Assembly (NCBI GenBank): GCA_023488905.1
Contig: JAMDCQ010000018.1
Coordinates: forward strand, 40,474-104,473
Source of the DNA: Candidatus Bathyarchaeota archaeon
Lineage (GTDB): Archaea > Thermoproteota > Bathyarchaeia > Bathyarchaeales > Bathycorpusculaceae
Direction of reading: 5' to 3'
Length of the DNA: 64,000 nucleotides
Shown in pieces: positions 44,346 through 52,726 of this stretch. Both the position numbers and the translations under genes were made by a program. The notes under the pieces were generated by a model, which was not told where the DNA came from, did not search any database, and saw nothing but the letters and a program-made list of their open reading frames with translations. Numbering within the stretch: the first letter of the stretch is position 1; each line of letters begins with the position of its first letter.

Positions 44346-46091
44346 ATGAACCTGTACGCTATACTATCTTTATTTGCGAGCACAATCTCCCTAACCATAG
44401 GTATAAGCGTATTTTTTCTAAACAGAACCGCAAAACTAAACAGACTTTTCCTAATCATGATGATTTTTAACTCATATTGGGCGTTCTGCCTATTTATGAT
44501 GTCCCAGTCATCTTCCCTTGCAGGCGCCCTTTTTTGGCAAAAAGCCCTTTTCCTTTGGCCGTTTATTATGTCGCTTCTTCTGCACTTTACGTTAGTCTAC
44601 ACAGAAAGCAACCTTTTAAAAAACAAATTCATTTTAGTCGCCTTATATTTTCCTGCGTTATTCTTTTCGCTAACTGATTTAACTACACCAAACGTTATTA
44701 GTACAACACCTATTTTGAAATTCTGGGGATACCAGAACACATTACCTAATAATTCATTGTTGTGCTGGATGGATAATATTTGGGCGTGTTCATTTGCGGT
44801 TTTATCGATTGTTCTTTTTGTTAGGTATCATAATAATTTGACTGATAAAATTAAGAGGCAGCAAGCAAAATTTGTTGCTGCTGCATTCACTATTCCGATA
44901 TTTTTCGCATTAATAACGGATTCTTTGTTTCCTTTTGCAGGGATAGATTTTCCTGGGTTAGGGGCGATATCCTGCAGCTTAACTACATTTTTTGTTGCTT
45001 ATGGAATGCTGAAATATGAACTGTTCAGTTTTAGACCTGAAATCGCTGCGGAGAACATTTTCTCCACAATGTCCGATTCAGTTATCCTAGTTATGCTTGA
45101 CGGTAAAATCATGAAAGTTAATCAGGCTTTCCTGGATTTGACAGGATACAGCGAAGAGGAAGTTGTAGGAAAATCAATAAACGAATTATTGAGTGTCGCA
45201 AAAGCATTAAACCATGAGAATTCCACTCCAAGAATAATTGAAAACCTTGCCAATGTACGAGAAATAAGGAACTATGAATTATCCTTCCACACTAAAACTG
45301 GTGAAAAACGAATCGGCACCATATCTTGCTCTATGGTGTCTGATAATGGCGGGAAAGATGTTGGTGCAGCATTTGTTTTGCGTGATGTGACTGAACGGAG
45401 GGCTATTGAGCAGAAGCTGCTTAAGGCGGAGCGGTTCGCATCCATCGGTGAGTTAGCAGGCATCCTTGGGCATGATTTACGTAATCCCCTCTCAGGTATC
45501 CGTAACGCGGCGTATTACTTGAAGAAGAAGCATTCTGATCACTTGGATGATAAGGATTTGGCGATGTTTGAGAGCATCGATAAGAGTATAGATTACTCTA
45601 ACAAAATCGTCAATGATTTGCTGGATTACTCGTGTGAAATCAAGCTAAAACTATCTAAAGTGTCGCCAAAGATGCTTGTGCGGGATTCGCTTGCTTTACT
45701 TCAGCCGCCCGAAAACATAACCATAATCGACGATACTTCAGAGGTGCCAGTTTTCAAAGTAGATATCGCTAACATAAACAGGGCGTTCATTAAAATTCTC
45801 CAAAACGCGTTTGACGCTATGTCAAACGGTGGAAAATTGCGCATTAAATCCGAAGTGAAAGGTGAGAAGATTCTTTTCAGGTTCCAAGACAATGGTTCTG
45901 GGATGACACAGGAAATGTTGACAAAGTTGTGGACGCCTCTGTGTACGACTAAAGCTAAGGGTATGGGTTTTGGTTTGCCGATTTGTAAGCGGCTGGTGGA
46001 GGCGCATGGGGGTAATGTGAGTGTGGAAAGCTGTGTTGGTCAGGGCACTTGTGTAAGGGTTGAGTTGCCACTTAGTTTAGGCGCAAATTAG
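44346..46091 (+). CDS. Orphan sensor histidine kinase (7TM-PAS-HisKA-HATPase)
   Basis: A 581-residue membrane sensor. Residues about 1-225 hold seven hydrophobic helices of the histidine-kinase N-terminal 7TM type. A PAS domain covers about 235-350 (SDSVILVMLDGKIMKVNQ, DLTGYSEEEVVG, and a PAC-like LRDVTERRAIEQKL). The HisKA motif ILGHDLRNPLSG carries the phospho-acceptor His near residue 376. The ATPase domain shows the N-box FIKILQNAFDAM and G-boxes QDNGSGM and GMGFGLPICKRLVEAHGG. No response regulator is adjacent, so the partner is elsewhere. The stimulus is unknown. Confidence 0.93.
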   Translation: MNLYAILSLFASTISLTIGISVFFLNRTAKLNRLFLIMMIFNSYWAFCLFMMSQSSSLAGALFWQKALFLWPFIMSLLLHFTLVYTESNLLKNKFILVALYFPALFFSLTDLTTPNVISTTPILKFWGYQNTLPNNSLLCWMDNIWACSFAVLSIVLFVRYHNNLTDKIKRQQAKFVAAAFTIPIFFALITDSLFPFAGIDFPGLGAISCSLTTFFVAYGMLKYELFSFRPEIAAENIFSTMSDSVILVMLDGKIMKVNQAFLDLTGYSEEEVVGKSINELLSVAKALNHENSTPRIIENLANVREIRNYELSFHTKTGEKRIGTISCSMVSDNGGKDVGAAFVLRDVTERRAIEQKLLKAERFASIGELAGILGHDLRNPLSGIRNAAYYLKKKHSDHLDDKDLAMFESIDKSIDYSNKIVNDLLDYSCEIKLKLSKVSPKMLVRDSLALLQPPENITIIDDTSEVPVFKVDIANINRAFIKILQNAFDAMSNGGKLRIKSEVKGEKILFRFQDNGSGMTQEMLTKLWTPLCTTKAKGMGFGLPICKRLVEAHGGNVSVESCVGQGTCVRVELPLSLGAN

Positions 46092-46128
46092 AAATATCTG
46101 CTGTTTCTAACTTATCTTGGAGACTGGA

Positions 46129-46299
46129 ATGGACGAGTATGTTAAGGGGGCTGAACCTGATAGGTGGCATTGGCAGAAAAGCTGCAAAATGTACCCCCGG
46201 GTTGTGTTGCTTAAGCGGCTTAATAGACCGCGTTCTGACCTCTGTGACACGTGTCTAGACATGGAAAAGGCTGCTGAAAAAGTTCACGCGGTGCTTTAA
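46129..46299 (+). CDS. Small Cys-containing protein downstream of the kinase
   Basis: A 56-residue protein. GGAG (46119-46122) lies six bases before the ATG. It contains WHWQKSCKMYPR and DLCDTCLDM, so one CxxC pair plus a further Cys, possibly a metal site. It begins 37 bases after the kinase stop and may be co-transcribed. No known family is recognised. Confidence 0.65.
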   Translation: MDEYVKGAEPDRWHWQKSCKMYPRVVLLKRLNRPRSDLCDTCLDMEKAAEKVHAVL

Positions 46300-46356
46300 C
46301 TGTTGTCCCTTAAACAAGTTGCAAATAAAAAATATAGAGGTAGCTCTAAAATGGGG

Positions 46357-46461
46357 TTATTTGGCTTTGCCGGCTTTTTTGGCGCAGGCGGCACTGCAGT
46401 ACTTAGATTTCGCATCAAACGTTGTGAAAGGTTTCTTGCATACCTGACATTTCTTCTCCAA
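46357..46461 (-). CDS. 34-residue treble-clef/zinc-ribbon microprotein
   Basis: A very short gene with a complete set of signals. AAAGGAGGT (46468-46476 on the minus strand) is six bases before a TTG start. The product has CQVCKKPF near the N-terminus and YCSAACAKKAGKAK at the C-terminus, giving a CxxC...CxxxC zinc site and a basic tail. This resembles the small archaeal zinc-ribbon proteins (DUF2116-like) found as stand-alone or C-terminal domains. It may bind nucleic acid or ribosomes. Confidence 0.72.
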   Translation of the reverse strand: MEKKCQVCKKPFTTFDAKSKYCSAACAKKAGKAK

Positions 46462-46589
46462 ACACGAACCTCCTTTACATCCTTATTGGTGGTTGTGGGT
46501 AAAAGTTTTACTCAAAGAAACGGCCTTCTTTTTGGTCTTAAATTTGTTTTTCTATAGTTGTTGTTGCCGAAAAGCCGCTATACACAACA

Positions 46590-46670
46590 ACAACCCGCGG
46601 CTTGTGTGGGCGGCTGTGTTTTTGTGTCTGCGTCTGGGATGCGACGCTGGCTGGTTGTGGCGTTTTCTAC
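46590..46670 (-). repeat. Dispersed repeat family B, copy 2
   Basis: On the minus strand this reads RHNQPASHPRRRHKN in one frame, matching HNQPAIQTQRG at 30.9 kb and HNQPSTQHRPRRKK at 59.6 kb. Nucleotide similarity extends over about 75 bases (CACAACCAGCCAGCG core). No convincing start or ribosome-binding site is present. Confidence 0.45.
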
Positions 46671-46734
46671 AGGTAGCTCGGTTTGGCGGGACGGTTGAGG
46701 ATAACTGCGATTCTCTGACTATACTCCCATTGTT

Positions 46735-46830
46735 TAAAGACGCATACGGTTTCGTATCCGCACTCGTCAAACCACGCGACGTCTCAGCGCAGACCTCCCC
46801 TCCCTTACCTCTTATTTTGTTTTCTGTTGA
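46735..46830 (+). repeat. Dispersed repeat family C, copy 2
   Basis: Aligns with 13905-14000 over about 80 bases. The shared core is AAACCACG, then CTCAGCG, then ACCTCCCCTCCCTTA. One frame reads SNHATSQRRPPLPY. The remainder of the gap 46671-47140 shows no supported gene. Confidence 0.45.
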
Positions 46831-47140
46831 AATCTGCCCTAAGGAGCCAACCACGGCTTCCAGTATCGGTCAAGATCATAAACGCTGGGAACCTGTTTAT
46901 CAAAAAGTTACTGTTCCACACAAAGAACACACAAATGTATTAGTCAAGAAAACTTGACTAAGCTTTAGTCCAGAAACCTTGACAAAAAAGCATTTAACTA
47001 AAAAACGCTTGGGTGATTATTGGTTAAGCATGAACACAAAGTTAACTGCCATGCCGCTTTTTCTCCTCTTTTAGTATGTGTTCATGCTTAGCCCTCCTAA
47101 AATCTGGTTTTCCTTTAGAAAAATTGGGGCAAGAAGCGGG

Positions 47141-47326
47141 TTAACGGCAGGTTTTTTTGAACCAGACTAAGCCGATTATGGCGGCTGTAATGGCGGTGAG
47201 GGCTGCAACTGGGTTTATGGCTTGAAGGGATTGCAGGGCAGAGTATGAAGTCGCCAAAACAGCAGTTGCAACAATGACGGAAACAAAAACAGCTATCCCG
47301 CCTAAAGTTAGATTTTTGTGGCTCAA
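47141..47326 (-). CDS. Small two-helix membrane protein
   Basis: A 61-residue protein with two hydrophobic helices (about 9-28 and 40-56) and a basic C-terminus ending FKKTCR. A TTG at 47326 has GAGGG (47335-47339, minus strand) eight bases upstream. GTGs at 47341 and 47347 are alternatives. The N-terminal sequence is SHKNLTLGGIAVFV. Unknown function. Confidence 0.6.
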   Translation of the reverse strand: MSHKNLTLGGIAVFVSVIVATAVLATSYSALQSLQAINPVAALTAITAAIIGLVWFKKTCR

Positions 47327-47479
47327 ATCTTTGACCCTCACACGCACATATACAATTACACATAGGGGTTGTTTTGATTTAATGCTAAGCCATCGAACAA
47401 GGTGTTCAAACTTTAGGACAGCAAAAACTAATGTTTAGGCAGATACAAAAAGTAACTAAAATTTTGGGAAAAGAGGATT

Positions 47480-47749
47480 TTAGTCTTCCTCAACTATTTT
47501 GCGCTCTTTAATTTTGAGTGCTTCCTCGTCGCCGATGACTTTGAAGGTGTCCGTCAACTCGTTCTTGTGTAGGAACTTTTTGACAGTTATGCGCACGTAT
47601 TTTTTGCTGAGTGCTTCGCCTTCACCTTTTACGGTGACCGTTTTGCCGTCAGTGCTGACTTCTCCTCCAGTTTTATCCTTTAGGAAATCAGAGAGTTTCC
47701 CGATCAGGTCGCCTTTGAGTTCGGAAGCGTTAACTTTCATTTCAACCAT
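47480..47749 (-). CDS. rpl22e: Ribosomal protein eL22-like
   Basis: An 89-residue acidic-tailed protein. The segment LSKKYVRITVKKFLHKNEL followed by TDTFKVIGD matches the heart of eukaryotic eL22, whose equivalent reads [20 protein letters not shown] then WLRVV. A preceding GGEVSTDGKTVTVKGE hairpin and a terminal acidic EED also fit. eL22 is a large-subunit protein long thought to be eukaryotic and is patchy in archaea. The ATG at 47749 has GAGGTGA eight bases upstream. An ATG at 47779 is less likely because it has no ribosome-binding site. It is a single-gene unit. Confidence 0.78.
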   Translation of the reverse strand: MVEMKVNASELKGDLIGKLSDFLKDKTGGEVSTDGKTVTVKGEGEALSKKYVRITVKKFLHKNELTDTFKVIGDEEALKIKERKIVEED

Positions 47750-47956
47750 GTTCTGTTTCACCTCGATTGAGCATCGCATAAGTTTGCGTTGTGCTTGTTT
47801 CTTGACAGCTACAGGCTTGATAAGTTTTCCGCTTATATTGGTTCGGGGAGATGTTCCAAGTGTAATGTGTGATTAGCACTATTTGTGGTTACTCGCTTAC
47901 AGCCACATACGTTAATAAAATTCTCGCAAACGAATATAGAGTTGAGGTTTTTGTTT

Positions 47957-48103
47957 ATGTCCAATTTAGATGAACCCAAACATATAGCAGGTCACAGCAC
48001 AGAAATAACCCCAATCAACGATAAGGAGTTCATGTGTCCCGAATGCGGCAGAAAATTTGACTTAAAAGAGGCTGCAGAGCAACATCTGCATACGTCCATT
48101 TGA
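47957..48103 (+). CDS. Small C2H2-like zinc finger protein
   Basis: A 48-residue protein with FMCPECGRKFDLKEAAEQHLHTS near the C-terminus: CxxC plus two His close together (H-x-H), a compact variant of the C2H2 finger. A GAGG about ten bases upstream supports the ATG at 47957. Single-finger proteins of this sort are common in archaea and probably bind DNA or RNA, or mediate protein contacts. Confidence 0.75.
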   Translation: MSNLDEPKHIAGHSTEITPINDKEFMCPECGRKFDLKEAAEQHLHTSI

Positions 48104-48107
48104 AGCA

Positions 48108-48200
48108 TCTGTGGGCTGTTCATGGAGAATTCCACGGCGAAGACGTCAACGCCATACATGTCGGCTAATTTGGTCAGTTTGCCCGTCGAGTCTTATTCAC
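48108..48200 (-). pseudogene. Possible remnant of a coding sequence
   Basis: On the minus strand a frame without start reads GKLTKLADMYGVDVFAVEF and is cut by a TAA just before it. The periodic pattern looks like a gene fragment (perhaps an ACT-type or small-molecule-binding domain), but it is too short to name. The rest of the gap 48104-48339 shows nothing else. Confidence 0.3.
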
Positions 48201-48339
48201 AGCGTAAGCTCAGACTCTAGTGCACATCATTCCAAAAGACAACACGACGAAACGCCTTAAGACTCTTCCGCTAAAAGCCGATGGAAAGAAAGGGTTTTAT
48301 TTTCTACATACAAACTTTACGGTAGGAGACAGATAACTT

Positions 48340-48861
48340 TTGGAACTTGCAAGCGCAATCAAAGCTCGACGAAGCATAAGAACTTTCAAAAAACAAGACA
48401 TCCCCCAAGAAACAATCAACGAACTCATTGAAGCTGCACTGCTAGCGCCTTCCGCGGGTAACGTGCAGTCATGGGCCTTCGTGCTAGTCAAAGAACCGGA
48501 CACAAAACAGGCGCTCTCAAAAGCCGCCCTGGGCCAAAGCCCGGTTGCGGAAGCATCGGTGGTGTTTGTTGTCTGCGCAGATGAAAAACGTGCCCAACAA
48601 AGCTACGGGGAACGAGGTAGGACGCTCTATTGCATCCAAGACACAGCGGCAGCAACTCAGAACATCCTCTTGACTGCTTGCTCCTTGGGTTTGGGCACCT
48701 GCTGGGTTGGCGCGTTCAAAGAGGCGGAAGTGAGGAAAATAATAAAGGCTCCCGAGGAGATGCGGCCAGTCACCATGATTCCTGTAGGTTACCCCAATGA
48801 GTTTCCGCCTGCAAGGTCCAGACGACCCGCAACCGAAGTGGTTTACCACGAAAACTTTTAG
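48340..48861 (+). CDS. Nitroreductase family FMN-dependent oxidoreductase
   Basis: A 173-residue flavoprotein. FMN-binding marks are AIKARRSIRTFKK at the N-terminus, LLAPSAGNVQSWAFV, and CSLGLGTCWVGAF, then MIPVGYPNEFP near the C-terminus. The length is typical of short archaeal and bacterial nitroreductases. Substrate is not predictable: quinones, nitro-compounds, F420 or cofactor reactions are all known. The start is a TTG at 48340 with a purine-rich GTAGGAGAC sequence about 13 bases upstream. Confidence 0.9.
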   Translation: MELASAIKARRSIRTFKKQDIPQETINELIEAALLAPSAGNVQSWAFVLVKEPDTKQALSKAALGQSPVAEASVVFVVCADEKRAQQSYGERGRTLYCIQDTAAATQNILLTACSLGLGTCWVGAFKEAEVRKIIKAPEEMRPVTMIPVGYPNEFPPARSRRPATEVVYHENF

Positions 48862-48892
48862 CTGAAAGCCTAACTCTGCTCTAATTAAAGGT

Positions 48893-48930
48893 TGTCGCGT
48901 CAATATTGCGACATCATAAAGTTTAAAAGA
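48893..48930 (+). promoter_or_regulatory. Inverted repeat beside a TATA box
   Basis: TGTCGC (48893-48898) and GCGACA (48908-48913) form a perfect inverted repeat, followed by TATA-like AAAGTTTAAAAG (about 48918-48930). It could control the small Cys-rich gene that follows, about 125 bases downstream. Confidence 0.4.
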
Positions 48931-49055
48931 ACCATCCCTATCTCTATGTGGCTTTATCTGAGGCAACAGTTAGATGTGCGAATCAGTAGAACGCTGATCA
49001 AAAAACACACCCAATTGCCTCATTAATCATAATAACAGGAGGAAAAAAACAAGAA

Positions 49056-49181
49056 ATGTTATCGCGAGATTGCGATGGATGCTCCGAAATGAAAGCATGT
49101 AGCAAACGCTTCACTATTACTGAAGTGTTTGACAAAGTCTACTGTCCAGACGGAACAGCTCACCTAATAGACGGAGCCTAA
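49056..49181 (+). CDS. 41-residue Cys-rich microprotein
   Basis: A short frame reading RDCDGCSEMKACSKRF then VYCPDGTAH. Four Cys (6, 9, 15, 30) suggest a metal or Fe-S site. AGGAGG lies 13 bases before the ATG, rather far, so the start is a little uncertain. A TATA box and inverted repeat lie upstream. No family recognised. Confidence 0.55.
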   Translation: MLSRDCDGCSEMKACSKRFTITEVFDKVYCPDGTAHLIDGA

Positions 49182-49217
49182 TCCACCCTAAATTTTCACT
49201 AAGAAAGTACTCTTTTC

Positions 49218-49631
49218 TTATTTTATATTTTCCAGCGTTTTTTTAATTTCAGCAAGTTCTCTTGAGAAGTCCGCTTCTTTCTCTGGCTTCATGCCCTTCT
49301 TCGAAACCTTCAGTATAGTCTCGTAGCCTTTAGCGGATAGTGCCTTCTCTATTGCTTTCATTGCCCGTTCGTTTCCAAAGATTCGATAGGTGCAGAACAG
49401 GATTGCTTTTTTGCCTGAAACTGGGGGCATGTTTGCAATGTAAGCCATGGCTTCTTTTGTGGGGCTAGCGCCCTCGACAGGGGTTCCAAAGATTAAAAGG
49501 TCACATTTTTCGACAACTGAGGCCTCTGCTGAAGCTAAATCGTACAATGGTGCTTTAGCGATGTCTGCTATTGCTTGGGCGAATTTCTTTGTGTTTCCAG
49601 TTCTTGAAAAACAAACAACACAGGGGTTCAT
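49218..49631 (-). CDS. Flavodoxin family protein
   Basis: A 137-residue FMN-binding electron carrier. The phosphate-binding loop is FSRTGNTKKFA. LLIFGTPVEG is the second FMN loop. AILFCTYRIFG is the third strand region. The protein is short, as in archaeal flavodoxin-like (FldA/DUF) proteins. ATG at 49631 is the only sensible start. Divergent from the DNA ligase, with a 99-base shared promoter region. Confidence 0.88.
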   Translation of the reverse strand: MNPCVVCFSRTGNTKKFAQAIADIAKAPLYDLASAEASVVEKCDLLIFGTPVEGASPTKEAMAYIANMPPVSGKKAILFCTYRIFGNERAMKAIEKALSAKGYETILKVSKKGMKPEKEADFSRELAEIKKTLENIK

Positions 49632-49730
49632 AATTTTATGTAATGGTTACTAGGTAATATAATCTTCCAATAGGTAGCGGTGCAAATTTTAATACCTGCA
49701 TAGTTGAGTAATGTCTTGAGAGCGAAAAAG

Positions 49731-51500
49731 ATGGATTACGCAGTTATCGCTGAATCCTACGAGAAAATCGAAGCCACCACCAAACGCCTAGAAATGACCG
49801 ACTACCTAGTAAAACTGCTAAAAAAAACGCCCAAAGACGTCATCGCCCATGTGGTTTATTTGACGCAAGGCAAACTCTACCCGGACTTCGTCGGCATCGA
49901 GATGGGTGTGGCTGAAAAACTTGCCATAAAAGCCCTCATACGCGCGTCAGGCGGAAGCGGCAGCGTAATCCAAAAGGAACTAGAGAAAAGCGGGGACATC
50001 GGCGAAACCGCAGAAAAACAGCTCGCCAAACGCAAACAGTCAACCTTCTTCAGCAAAACCCTCACCGTCAAACGCGTCTACGAAACGCTAGATAAACTCG
50101 CCAAAACCTCGGGTTCAGGCGCTGTGGACACAAAAATGGCGCTCCTTTCAGGTTTACTCACGGATGCGTCGCCTAAAGAGGCAAAATGGCTTATCCGAAC
50201 TGTAACAGGCAACCTGCGCTTAGGCATCGCTGACATGACAGTGCTTGACGCTTTATCCATCGCCTATGGCGGAGGCAAAGAAGCCCGAGAAAAAATCGAA
50301 CGTGCATACAACATCTCCTCAGACCTTGGTAGAGTCGCAAGTGTTGTAGCAGAAAAAGGGCTGGAAGGCATCGAAAAATTCCAAGTGATGTTTGGCGAGC
50401 CCATACGGCCTATGCTGGCTGAACGTTTAGGTGTGCCTGAAGAGATTCTGGAAAAGTTTGGTGGAAGATGCATAGCTGAATACAAATATGATGGCGAACG
50501 TGTCCAAGCCCACAAAAGCGGCGACAAAGTAACGCTTTTCTCAAGGCGACTGGAAAACATCTCAGACCAATACCCCGACGCAGTGGAATTAATCCGCACA
50601 CAGGTAAACGCAAAAGAAGCTATCCTCGAAGCCGAATGCGTCGCCATGGACCTAGAAACCGGCGACATGCGCCCCTTCCAAGAACTCATGCACCGCAGAC
50701 GCAAATACGGCGTTGAAGCAGCAATAGAGCAGTATCCAATCTCACTTTTTAGTTTCGATGCACTCTTTGTCGATGGCAAAGACCTGACGCAGGATTCCTT
50801 CCCGCAGAGGCGAAAAACTCTCGAAAAAATCATAAAGCCTAACGACCGCTTAAAACCAGCCACCCAAAAGCTCGTCAAAAACCCCAAGGAGCTGGAGGAT
50901 TTCTTTGAGGAAGCAATCGAAGACGGCTGCGAAGGTGTGATGTGCAAATCCACAAGCAAAGACTCCGTCTACCAAGCCGGTAACCGCGGCTGGCTATGGA
51001 TAAAGTACAAACGCGACTACAAGAGCGAAATGACCGACACCGTTGACTTGGTTGTGGTAGGTGCTTTTCACGGGCGAGGCAAACGGGTCGGCACATACGG
51101 CGCTCTATTGCTGGCTACATACAACCCCGAATCCGACACGTTTGAGACAGTTACCAAATGCGGCACAGGATTCACCGACAAAGACCTCGCAACTCTCCAC
51201 GAAATGCTGCAGAAGCATGTGGTTCCACGCAAAAACAGCCGTGTCCAATCCACTCTGGAGACAGACGTCTGGTTTGAACCGTTCGTGGTGCTGGAGATTT
51301 TGGGTGCGGAAGTCACGTTGAGCCCCATCCATATGGCAGCGATGGATGCAATTCGCAAAGGTAGCGGCATGGCTATCCGTTTTCCGCGATTCACGGGCAA
51401 ATACCGTACCGACAAGAGCCCGCAAGACGCCACCACATCAAAAGAGATCGTGGAAATGTACAATGGGCAACTGAAAAAGATAGGTGAATCGCCAACTTAG
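49731..51500 (+). CDS. lig: ATP-dependent DNA ligase
   Basis: A 589-residue ligase that seals nicks in DNA replication and repair. The nucleotidyl-transfer Lys is in EYKYDGERVQAHK (about residue 252). Further motifs are FSRRLENISDQYP, EAECVAMD, PISLFSFDALFVDG, CEGVMCKS and GWLWIKYKRDY. An N-terminal helical DNA-binding domain precedes the core and an OB-fold region follows. Start is the ATG at 49731 (MDYAVIAESYEKIE). A TTG at 49704 is less likely. A TATA-like TTTAATACC at about 49688 gives a short leader. Confidence 0.97.
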   Translation: MDYAVIAESYEKIEATTKRLEMTDYLVKLLKKTPKDVIAHVVYLTQGKLYPDFVGIEMGVAEKLAIKALIRASGGSGSVIQKELEKSGDIGETAEKQLAKRKQSTFFSKTLTVKRVYETLDKLAKTSGSGAVDTKMALLSGLLTDASPKEAKWLIRTVTGNLRLGIADMTVLDALSIAYGGGKEAREKIERAYNISSDLGRVASVVAEKGLEGIEKFQVMFGEPIRPMLAERLGVPEEILEKFGGRCIAEYKYDGERVQAHKSGDKVTLFSRRLENISDQYPDAVELIRTQVNAKEAILEAECVAMDLETGDMRPFQELMHRRRKYGVEAAIEQYPISLFSFDALFVDGKDLTQDSFPQRRKTLEKIIKPNDRLKPATQKLVKNPKELEDFFEEAIEDGCEGVMCKSTSKDSVYQAGNRGWLWIKYKRDYKSEMTDTVDLVVVGAFHGRGKRVGTYGALLLATYNPESDTFETVTKCGTGFTDKDLATLHEMLQKHVVPRKNSRVQSTLETDVWFEPFVVLEILGAEVTLSPIHMAAMDAIRKGSGMAIRFPRFTGKYRTDKSPQDATTSKEIVEMYNGQLKKIGESPT

Positions 51501-51555
51501 CAAAAGCTAAAACACATAAACCCCAAGCACGCAATTGTAGTGCGGGTGTAATTGT

Positions 51556-52179
51556 TTGGCTCAAGACCCAGAAAAAATGAAATCGATGATTGCCTTCAAA
51601 AAAAGGCTCGAAGACCAGCTAGAAAGGCTCAACGCGGAAGTTAAAGAGGTTCAGGCAACGCTGGATACGGTTAACACTATTTTGCTTGAGAAGGGTTTCA
51701 AGCGAGGCGACATCAAAGAAGTTCCCGCGCCTGCGTCTATGCCTAAAGAAGTGGTATTGCCCAAACCCGCCGCTGAGCAACCTAAACCCGTACCCGCACC
51801 AGCGCCAGCTGCACCCGCCGAACCTGAAACAGTCATACCCCTAAAGACCATGGCGGATGAAGCACTCGCTTTGATGTATTTTGATAAACAAACTATCCAT
51901 GTTATGCCTGACGAAAGCAAGAACTTTAGCGTAAACACGCCGCCGTTCAGCAATTTCTTGGTGGAAAAAGTTTTTGCCAAGATGCAGGAAAAAGACAAAG
52001 AACTCGTCCGCCTCGGGCAACTCACCCCTGACAAAATGTTCAGTTACAACATCGTCCGCGAAGGCGACTTAATCCGAGAGATCATCATCAAAAACGTCGA
52101 TGAAGAACGCCTAAAGGAACTGAAATCCAGCGTACGCTGGACTTTTGAGAAGATGTATGAAAAAATAAAGGGAGCCTAA
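51556..52179 (+). CDS. Hypothetical archaeal protein with coiled coil and Pro/Ala linker
   Basis: A 207-residue protein. Residues about 8-50 are a coiled coil. A Pro/Ala-rich linker covers about 58-95 (VPAPAPAAPAEPE). The C-terminal domain (about 98-207) is a conserved alpha/beta fold with TIHVMPDESKNFSVN. Start is TTG at 51556, following a TATA-like CATAAACC. It ends four bases before the convergent thioredoxin stop. No known function. Confidence 0.7.
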   Translation: MAQDPEKMKSMIAFKKRLEDQLERLNAEVKEVQATLDTVNTILLEKGFKRGDIKEVPAPASMPKEVVLPKPAAEQPKPVPAPAPAAPAEPETVIPLKTMADEALALMYFDKQTIHVMPDESKNFSVNTPPFSNFLVEKVFAKMQEKDKELVRLGQLTPDKMFSYNIVREGDLIREIIIKNVDEERLKELKSSVRWTFEKMYEKIKGA

Positions 52180-52183
52180 GCAC

Positions 52184-52507
52184 TCACTGATGCTTAGCTA
52201 AGGTGTCCGTTATTCGGTTCTTTGGGCATAAACCGACCAGGCGATCTATTTCTGTTCCGTCTTTGAACAGGATCATGGTTGGGATGCTGAAAACCTGAAA
52301 TTTCTCTGCCGTAACAGGGTTCTCGTCAACGTCGAGTTTGGCGACCAAGATTTTGCCGCTGTATTCCTTGGCAACCTCTGCGATTGTCGGCGCTAATGCT
52401 CGGCAAGGACCACACCAGTTAGCCCAGAAATCAACTAAAACAAACTTGTTGGTTTTTATGGTTTGTTCAAAATTTGAATCTGTAACATGGAAAGGTTCGG
52501 TGCTCAT
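52184..52507 (-). CDS. Thioredoxin
   Basis: A 107-residue thioredoxin with the active site WCGPC (C32, C35) in VDFWANWCGPCRALAP. KLDVDENPVTAEKF and the cis-Pro region FSIPTMILFKDGTE follow. It reduces disulfides in the cytoplasm. A minus-strand TATA (CTTTATATTAAG) lies about 45 bases upstream. It is a single gene. Confidence 0.95.
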   Translation of the reverse strand: MSTEPFHVTDSNFEQTIKTNKFVLVDFWANWCGPCRALAPTIAEVAKEYSGKILVAKLDVDENPVTAEKFQVFSIPTMILFKDGTEIDRLVGLCPKNRITDTLAKHQ

Positions 52508-52653
52508 GGTTGTTTGTTCTCCTTTAAAATCTACTAAATTTAGGAATGTTGCTTAATATAAAGTGTTCGCGCAAAGACGCTGCTCAGTTGGTTTTATTTT
52601 GAGTGCTGTCTTGATTTTTTCATCAATTCCCTGTTGCGTTTTGCGCCTTTAAA

Positions 52654-52690
52654 TAAGGGGAGGGGAGGTAGGCGGCAGAGCAACAAGAAC
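52654..52690 (-). repeat. Dispersed repeat family C, copy 3 (short)
   Basis: On the minus strand it reads CTACCTCCCCTCCCC followed directly by TTATTTAAAGGCG, combining the two motifs seen separately at 13.9 kb. It lies between thioredoxin and the ModE-type regulator. In one frame it encodes CRLPPLPLFKG. Confidence 0.45.
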
Positions 52691-52726
52691 ACTGAATGAT
52701 GTTGGTGGAGATTGAACGTATCGGGG

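Noticed and set aside
46303..46557. Plus-strand 84-codon frame after the kinase region
   Set aside because: Antisense to the 34-residue zinc-ribbon gene, which has a perfect Shine-Dalgarno on the other strand.
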